A stretch of DNA of 10,999 bases. It comes from SAR116 cluster bacterium. Its GTDB lineage: Bacteria; Pseudomonadota; Alphaproteobacteria; Puniceispirillales; UBA1172. The DNA lies in assembly GCA_002691725.1 (NCBI GenBank), contig NZIT01000029.1:1-10999 (forward strand). The letters run 5' to 3'. The notes beneath the pieces were generated by a model that was given only the letters and a program-made list of their open reading frames with translations, was not told where the DNA came from and did no database searches. Both the position numbers and the translations under genes were made by a program. Shown one piece after another: positions 6,210-10,999 of the stretch (its first letter is position 1; every line of letters starts with the position of its first letter).

Positions 6210-6794
6210 TCTGGAGACGACTTTTTGAACTGCTGGGCGGCTGTCAACACTATCATATATTGCCCGCAGTTTTGGACGACCGGCAAAACTTTCCTCTAAA
6301 TGCTCATCCCATGTCAGCAGCATAAATAGATAATCATCTGCCACCGTTGCCTGGCCGCCGACCAGATAATCACTTGGCAAGGCTTCAACATGATCATAGA
6401 CCACCCGCATCTCTGCCAGCGCCAAGGCTCTGACAACATCCTCCTCACCATAGCGATCGGGATAGTGAAACCGCAATATCGCCGAATAAAGCGTTGTCGC
6501 AAGATACGTTATCCATGATAAAAATTGCGCATATGATGGGTCATCTGGCGCTGGGGCTAAGGCATGTTTGCTATCATGCTTCAATAGCATCAGCACAATA
6601 GCAAGGCTTTCAAAGACGGGTTTACCATCATCGGTGATAAATACGGGTATTCGCCCATAAGGAGAAATCGCACGAAAGTCTGGCGATTTTCGCTCATCAT
6701 CAGTGGGATAGATAATATCACAATTAAGCCCAAGCTCTTCCAGCATAATCTCAACTATGAGCGAGCCAGCCCCATGCTTTGCATAAAGTTTCAT
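6198..6794 (-). CDS. Glutathione S-transferase-like protein
   Basis: A 198-residue protein with the two-domain GST layout. The N-terminal thioredoxin-like half begins MKLYAKHGAGS, with S11 a candidate thiol-activating residue. It continues with GRIPVF (47-52), which carries the cis-Pro P50 that contacts glutathione, and E62-S63, the pair that binds the gamma-glutamyl group in GSTs. The remainder is an all-helical domain. Likely cytosolic glutathione conjugation or isomerisation; the substrate is unknown. AAGGA precedes the ATG at normal spacing, and it begins 34 bp after the uronate-dehydrogenase-like gene on the same strand, probably as the last gene of that unit. Slightly short for a GST but complete. 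Its stop codon lies inside an 18-bp tandem repeat. Confidence 0.85.
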   Translation of the reverse strand: MKLYAKHGAGSLIVEIMLEELGLNCDIIYPTDDERKSPDFRAISPYGRIPVFITDDGKPVFESLAIVLMLLKHDSKHALAPAPDDPSYAQFLSWITYLATTLYSAILRFHYPDRYGEEDVVRALALAEMRVVYDHVEALPSDYLVGGQATVADDYLFMLLTWDEHLEESFAGRPKLRAIYDSVDSRPAVQKVVSRQDD

Positions 6795-6828
6795 GATAGT
6801 TTCCTTATCTCACCACGCTTCATTTTGC

Positions 6829-7635
6829 CTAATCGTCGAAATGCTGATCAACCGTGAACTGGCCACCATGACGGGCAATAACATCACTTTTCGGGTCAGG
6901 CTCGGGCGTATTTGCCTCAACTTTTTCACGATAAATCTCAGATGTATCTTGCGGATGAAACCCTATATGCCGGGCGTTGTGATTATCAATCAAAACCGAT
7001 GTATTATTAGATACCCCATAGATAATGGTATGGCGCACAGAAGGCGCCCATAAACACCGATCAATCAGACGGCGCAAATCATCATAACTGAGCCACGTCG
7101 TCAACATGCGGCGATCCAGAGGTTCAGGAAAACAGGAATAGATACGCACCGAAACGCTCTCAAGTTCATATTTATCCCAGTAATATTGCGCCGTTGCCTC
7201 ACCAAAGACTTTCGATACCCCGTAGTTGCTGTCAGGGCGAACTTGTGACTTGGAATCAACAATCTCTGTCCGAGGGTAGTAGCCAATCGTGTGAACAGAA
7301 CTCGCCCAGATCACACGCTTAACCCCATTCTTACGGCATCCTTCATAGAGATTATAGACGCCGATAATATTAGAGTTCAGCACTCTTTCCCATTCGCCTT
7401 CGCGCGCTTGGCCACCCATATGGACAACCACATCAACATCTTTTGTCAATGCAATCATAGCATCCATATCAGCCAGATCGGCGTTAACAAACTCCTCATG
7501 CGAATCACAATTATCAATATCCACCTGATCACTGAGTCGAACATGGTCTGCATATTTATGGACAATGGAACGTAATTCCGTTCCTAGCGCACCTGCCGCC
7601 CCTGTCAGAAGTAGTCGATTATATTTTTTAGCCAC
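6829..7635 (-). CDS. Uronate-dehydrogenase-like NAD-dependent short-chain dehydrogenase
   Basis: A 268-residue extended short-chain dehydrogenase/epimerase. Rossmann motif TGAAGALG (11-18), then NIIGVYNLYEG (89-99), ASSVHTIGYYP (111-121), and the catalytic YxxxK as Y138-GVS-K142. The C-terminal RIYSCFPEP and RMLTTW blocks and the length strongly resemble Agrobacterium uronate dehydrogenase, which oxidises glucuronate and galacturonate to aldarolactones with NAD. Two positions differ: after the second Ser of the SSxHTIGYYP block this protein has Val114 where I recall Asn, and the GGQA segment (75-78) has Ala where I recall Ser. The substrate may therefore not be a standard uronic acid. It starts at GTG, preceded by GAGGG, 55 bp after the LysR gene. 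As part of the operon, it likely feeds an acid to the hydro-lyase/flavoprotein steps. Confidence 0.82.
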   Translation of the reverse strand: MAKKYNRLLLTGAAGALGTELRSIVHKYADHVRLSDQVDIDNCDSHEEFVNADLADMDAMIALTKDVDVVVHMGGQAREGEWERVLNSNIIGVYNLYEGCRKNGVKRVIWASSVHTIGYYPRTEIVDSKSQVRPDSNYGVSKVFGEATAQYYWDKYELESVSVRIYSCFPEPLDRRMLTTWLSYDDLRRLIDRCLWAPSVRHTIIYGVSNNTSVLIDNHNARHIGFHPQDTSEIYREKVEANTPEPDPKSDVIARHGGQFTVDQHFDD

Positions 7636-7690
7636 TGAACCCTCTTTTCATCTTACTAAATTGCGTTTATCACTTGCCTATACCTCATCA

Positions 7691-8566
7691 CTACTGGCTT
7701 TCATCGTCAATGGCTTTCTCACAACATGCCAGCAAATCATGTATAGTATGGTTATTTCGATTAATTCTTGGCACAGCCAGAACAACCTCTCTTTTGCTGG
7801 CATCTTTCAGTGGAATAATTTTTATATCAGATGGAAATAAGCGTGATGACGCCATCGGCACAATGGATACCCCAAGACCTGCATAGACAAGCGCAATAAC
7901 GCCTTCTAACGTATCAATTTCCATCCCGGACGTGATATCAAGCCCTTGTTGTTCAAACCATTTATCAATTTTGAGAGATACCCGTGCCGACCGATTAAAC
8001 CGGACATACGGATTATCCCGGAAAATGTTAATGACATTATTGCCAGTCACTCTGGAACTGGCGATCAGAACCAAGTCTTCTTCTTTCAGATGATGGTAGA
8101 TAATATCTGTCATATCTTTGCTCGGCTTGCTGATGATAGCGACATCAATAGCGCCTGACTGTAATTCTGCTTCCAGCTCAAAGCTTTCATCTAGCCTGAC
8201 AATAATATCAAGCTCAGGCATATCATTACGGAATGCCATGAGCGCTGACGGCAGGAATGAACTCAACACCGAATGGACGGTTCCAATCGTTAGGCTTTTT
8301 TGGGTTTGGTGTTGCATATCATCAGGTTCTAGCTCTTGCCATTCTTTCAAGACCGCAACAACCTTATCCAGATAGATCAGCCCATCACGGGTCAGCCGTG
8401 GCGGTTTTTTACTGCGGTCAAACAGTTTAAGCTGAGCAAATTCTTCCAGCCGTTTCATTTGCAGACTAATGGCAGAAAGCGATAATCCCATATTTTTGGC
8501 GGCCGCTTGAAAGCTGCCTAAATCCGCAATGTAACGATATATTTCCAAGGTTTTAATATCTGGCAT
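7691..8566 (-). CDS. LysR-family transcriptional regulator
   Basis: A 291-residue LysR-type regulator of normal length. The N-terminal winged helix-turn-helix covers about residues 1-62, with GSFQAAAKNMGLSLSAIS followed by QMKRLEE and LKLFDRSKKPPRLT, the usual LysR recognition helix and wing. A linker helix leads to a two-lobe periplasmic-binding-protein-like effector domain (about 90-285), including IGTVHSVLSSFLP and the VYAGLGVSIVP segment typical of the C-terminal lobe. It begins only 8 bp after the hydro-lyase beta-subunit stop, with AGGA as ribosome binding site, so it is encoded inside the operon it probably controls rather than divergently as most LysR genes are. The effector is presumably a pathway acid. 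Its target promoter would lie beyond the right edge of the window. Confidence 0.93.
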   Translation of the reverse strand: MPDIKTLEIYRYIADLGSFQAAAKNMGLSLSAISLQMKRLEEFAQLKLFDRSKKPPRLTRDGLIYLDKVVAVLKEWQELEPDDMQHQTQKSLTIGTVHSVLSSFLPSALMAFRNDMPELDIIVRLDESFELEAELQSGAIDVAIISKPSKDMTDIIYHHLKEEDLVLIASSRVTGNNVINIFRDNPYVRFNRSARVSLKIDKWFEQQGLDITSGMEIDTLEGVIALVYAGLGVSIVPMASSRLFPSDIKIIPLKDASKREVVLAVPRINRNNHTIHDLLACCEKAIDDESQ

Positions 8567-8574
8567 GATGTGTC

Positions 8575-9255
8575 CTACATTACTTCATCTTTGCGATCAT
8601 CAGTTTCACCATAGCGGCTTAATGCTGGCGGTTTTAACCCATCATAGAGGCTATTTATATGGTCGGCTATGGCATCATTATGTTGAGCAAAAAGGGAATT
8701 ACCCTCAAGATCGCTATCAACAATAAATGGCCCAAATGCTTTGACATCAAACATCCACATAGCCTGCGCGATGCCTAAATCATCTAGCCAGAAGACATCC
8801 CTCACCCCAACAACCCCACGCCCTAATAAGGCGCCAGTGCCATATCCTACTGTTGTCAGATAAACAGCGCCTCTGGGGGCCAGGATATTGGCGTAGTCAT
8901 CTTTCGGCATACCGCCTTTACCAATGACAATTTTAGTGCCGGTTAAATCAAGCCAGCTTTCCATCCATTTTGAAAACCGGAATGACGCGGTAGCCGTGAC
9001 CCCGCCGATGATATAACTGCCCTCGTCTGATTGTGATGCCGCAGGCGAGCAATGAAAATTGACATTACTGATGGGCGCCAGATCAGGTATCGGCAGGCTC
9101 TGGCCTTTGCCCAAAACCCTGTCATAAACGCCTTCTCTGGCGGTATACACAACACCCTCCAAATAGACGATATCACCTGGCTTTAGCTTGGCAATATCTG
9201 ATGCCGACACTGGCACTTTCAGATGATGCGTGTTGCGTGTTGCTGCCTGGCTCAT
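8575..9255 (-). CDS. Class I fumarase / tartrate dehydratase-type hydro-lyase, beta subunit
   Basis: A 226-residue beta subunit, equivalent to TtdB or the C-terminal domain of FumA. It pairs with the alpha subunit to form an iron-sulfur hydro-lyase that adds or removes water from a hydroxy-dicarboxylate. Conserved active-site features: R40 in TAREG, T89 and R93 in TATASFRF, and K113 in IGKGGM; AFGPFIVD near the end matches the family C-terminus. Where FumA has AHKR after the Arg block, this protein reads VYDR, so a His is replaced by Tyr. I start at the ATG giving MSQAATR, because GGGAGGGG lies just before it and the ATG overlaps the alpha stop (ATGA). The longer frame would add 12 residues and lacks such a site. 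The substrate (fumarate, tartrate or another acid) is unresolved. Confidence 0.9.
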   Translation of the reverse strand: MSQAATRNTHHLKVPVSASDIAKLKPGDIVYLEGVVYTAREGVYDRVLGKGQSLPIPDLAPISNVNFHCSPAASQSDEGSYIIGGVTATASFRFSKWMESWLDLTGTKIVIGKGGMPKDDYANILAPRGAVYLTTVGYGTGALLGRGVVGVRDVFWLDDLGIAQAMWMFDVKAFGPFIVDSDLEGNSLFAQHNDAIADHINSLYDGLKPPALSRYGETDDRKDEVM

Positions 9256-10181
9256 GTGATCCCCTCCCGCCGCATATATGGGGTAAACCACCTCGGATCA
9301 GTGCGATAAGTAATCTCACCACTGCTATGGATACGAGCAGTCGCCCGCCGCGATGACAGACAAAAGGTATGGACACTAACTGGCATCCCGCCTGTATGCG
9401 TGTAGCCAACCTCAATATGGCAATCAACCACCATGGATGAGCCAACAAATCCCATTGCCCCCATGCCAATAGAATTGCCTAATTCTTTGAACTCATGTTC
9501 CAGTTTGGCGATCTCAGGGTCAGGATTACGGTCACCAACAACTCGCAAGCATGCCGCCTGTTTGCCTAATTGCATACAAGTATCCTTGGACCCGCCAATA
9601 CCAACGCCAACAATCGCAGGCTGACATGCTAATCCGCGCTTGCCAAAAGCAATCAATGTATCCAGCAAAAACCGCTTTATACCATCAATACCATCACCCG
9701 GAAATAACATGCGATAGTCTGATCCAAATAACCCGCCTTTATGAACGGTTGTTATATCAATCCAGTCGGCATCTGGCTCAAAGCTCCATTCCACCTCAGG
9801 GGCGTTGATACCAAGGTTATTATTATGCTCAGTTCGCCAAAGCGGATGCACACGGTTTGGCCGCAGCGGCACGTCATGCGTCGCATTTGCCGTGGCTTTC
9901 CTTAACGCCGCATCAAGCGCAACCATGCTTTTCATATCGGCGTTATCACCAATTTTGACATAATAGCGCGGCAGGCCAGTATCCGCGCACATCGGCCGCC
10001 TATCTTCGGTGGCGGCACGATAATTATCCAGCATCGCTGAGAGAACAAAAGCCGATAAATCACCGGTTTCTTTATCAGCCATGGCCTCAATTCCAGTCAG
10101 GTAGTCATCAGGAATATCAATCGCGGCCTTTTTCATAATATGATAAGCCGCTTCTTCGATATGGTCTGCGGTTATTGTCAT
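9252..10181 (-). CDS. Class I fumarase / tartrate dehydratase-type hydro-lyase, alpha subunit
   Basis: A 309-residue alpha subunit, equivalent to TtdA or the N-terminal domain of FumA, which carries the catalytic [4Fe-4S] cluster. Three cysteines fall at the family's cluster-ligand positions: C65 (CADTG), C186 (GLACQPA) and C274 (HTFCLSSRR). D67 in CADTG and H262 in THTGG fit the catalytic Asp and His described for class I fumarase, and R107 in PLRPNRV a substrate Arg. The residue after the first cysteine is Ala where family members usually have Gln, a possible substrate determinant. Its ATG overlaps the flavoprotein stop by 4 nt, and its TGA overlaps the beta ATG by 4 nt, so all three are translationally coupled. 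Split subunits favour the TtdAB/two-subunit class over one-chain FumA/FumB. Confidence 0.92.
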   Translation of the reverse strand: MTITADHIEEAAYHIMKKAAIDIPDDYLTGIEAMADKETGDLSAFVLSAMLDNYRAATEDRRPMCADTGLPRYYVKIGDNADMKSMVALDAALRKATANATHDVPLRPNRVHPLWRTEHNNNLGINAPEVEWSFEPDADWIDITTVHKGGLFGSDYRMLFPGDGIDGIKRFLLDTLIAFGKRGLACQPAIVGVGIGGSKDTCMQLGKQAACLRVVGDRNPDPEIAKLEHEFKELGNSIGMGAMGFVGSSMVVDCHIEVGYTHTGGMPVSVHTFCLSSRRATARIHSSGEITYRTDPRWFTPYMRREGIT

Positions 10182-10999
10182 GATGTCAGCTCCTCTTGGT
10201 ATTGTGCTGATGGTGGCGGTATGCCTGCATCATCATCAATCAGGCTTTGCCCGGGCTTAACGATGCTGAAATCAACTGGCTCAAGGGTTAACGTCAAGCC
10301 CTTATCGGTCGCGTGAATAACCGTATTCGCTGAGTCTTCTAAACTGCCTGTATCAAGGAAATCTTCACGATAATGCGCCCCGCGAGAGTTTTCCCTGCCG
10401 CGCGCCGCCAACGCAATCGCCTGTGAAATTCGAATTAAGGATTTGAGATTAAGCCATTCATGCCAGCTCATATTAAAGGCATGATCTTGACCGCTAATTC
10501 CCATCTCATTTATGGCCTCAGCATATGATGCAAGTGTCGCAAGGCCTCTATCCAGACCTGCTTGATCACGCATCACGCCAACATCTTCCCACATCGTTTC
10601 AGCCAATGCCTGCCTAAGCTGAAAGATATCACCACCAGATTTTGTAAAAGGATATTCGGCATCTGCTATGGCTTGCTCTAAATCATTCGCATCAGCATCA
10701 CGCCAGCCTTTATTCTGCCTCAAATAGGCGGCCATACTATCCCCAGCTATACCGCCAAAGACTGTCGAATTAGCAACGCCATTGCCGCCCAGTCGGTTCG
10801 CCCCATGAACGCCGCCGCAATCCTCACCAGCAGCAAATAATCCATCAATGGCCGTGCTAGCATCAGCGTTAAATGATATTCCCCCCATCATGTAATGCGC
10901 GGTAGGGACAACCTCAACCAATCCGCCAGCCAGATCAAATCCACAATCCTTGCAGCGCTTGACCATGCCGGGGAAGCTCTTAGCCACATGATCAGCACC
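10178..10999 (-). CDS. Fumarate reductase / succinate dehydrogenase-type flavoprotein, C-terminal part
   Basis: The frame runs off the right edge without a start, showing the last 273 residues of what should be a protein of roughly 550. Features shared with SdhA/FrdA-type flavoproteins: HYMMGGI (substrate-binding His), GLFAAGE, GVHGANRLGGNG (with the substrate-binding Arg of HGANRLG), and ENSRGAHYREDF in the C-terminal helical domain. It would oxidise or reduce a dicarboxylate using FAD. After NRLG it reads GNGVANSTVFG instead of the NSLLDxVVFG of respiratory succinate dehydrogenase, pointing to a side branch rather than complex II. No SdhB, C or D genes follow; instead the stop overlaps the hydro-lyase alpha start. 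The FAD-binding N-terminus and any upstream iron-sulfur partner are outside the window. Confidence 0.9.
   Translation of the reverse strand, partial: GADHVAKSFPGMVKRCKDCGFDLAGGLVEVVPTAHYMMGGISFNADASTAIDGLFAAGEDCGGVHGANRLGGNGVANSTVFGGIAGDSMAAYLRQNKGWRDADANDLEQAIADAEYPFTKSGGDIFQLRQALAETMWEDVGVMRDQAGLDRGLATLASYAEAINEMGISGQDHAFNMSWHEWLNLKSLIRISQAIALAARGRENSRGAHYREDFLDTGSLEDSANTVIHATDKGLTLTLEPVDFSIVKPGQSLIDDDAGIPPPSAQYQEELTS

Noticed and set aside
6793..8375. Plus-strand open frames of 70-94 codons opposite the GST-like, udh-like and LysR genes
   Set aside because: Antisense shadows of well-supported genes; no ribosome sites or recognisable domains.
9256..9291. Twelve-residue upstream extension of the hydro-lyase beta subunit
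   Set aside because: The ATG at 9255 has GGGAGGGG before it and an ATGA overlap with alpha; the extension lies inside the alpha coding sequence.

Overview
The window looks like chromosomal DNA from a Gram-negative bacterium, most likely an alphaproteobacterium of moderate-to-low G+C. A marine SAR116-type lineage is a guess based on gene style and base composition; no marker gene here proves it. Coding density is high, and no rRNA, tRNA, IS element or CRISPR array is visible.

Left part (1-2956). A 3'-truncated glucose-6-phosphate isomerase gene (pgi, minus strand) faces away from a two-gene plus-strand unit: a small flavodoxin-fold protein followed after 4 bp by an EamA/DMT-family membrane transporter.

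Middle (2957-6120). A minus-strand CspA-type cold-shock gene follows, with a hairpin downstream that probably ends it. Its 5' leader holds eight tandem 16-17-bp repeats that run right up to the ribosome binding site and can form a series of hairpins; this is the most unusual element here. Next come a minus-strand 3-hydroxyisobutyrate/tartronate-semialdehyde-type dehydrogenase and a divergent plus-strand thiamine-diphosphate enzyme of the acetolactate-synthase type. They share a 125-bp spacer and may act in sequence as a carboligase and a reductase.

Right part (6198-10999). Six minus-strand genes run inward from the right edge: a fumarate reductase/succinate dehydrogenase-type flavoprotein (its N-terminal half lies outside), the alpha and beta subunits of an iron-sulfur class I fumarase/tartrate-dehydratase-type hydro-lyase, a LysR regulator, a uronate-dehydrogenase-like short-chain dehydrogenase and a glutathione-transferase-like protein. 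The first four are tightly packed: two 4-nt stop/start overlaps, then an 8-bp gap. Together they suggest a regulated pathway for hydroxy- or dicarboxylic acids, perhaps derived from sugar acids. The substrate cannot be read from the sequence.

Between the convergent thiamine-diphosphate and GST-like genes lie two unrelated short tandem duplications, one across each stop codon. With the csp leader array, that makes three local short tandem repeats in 3 kb.
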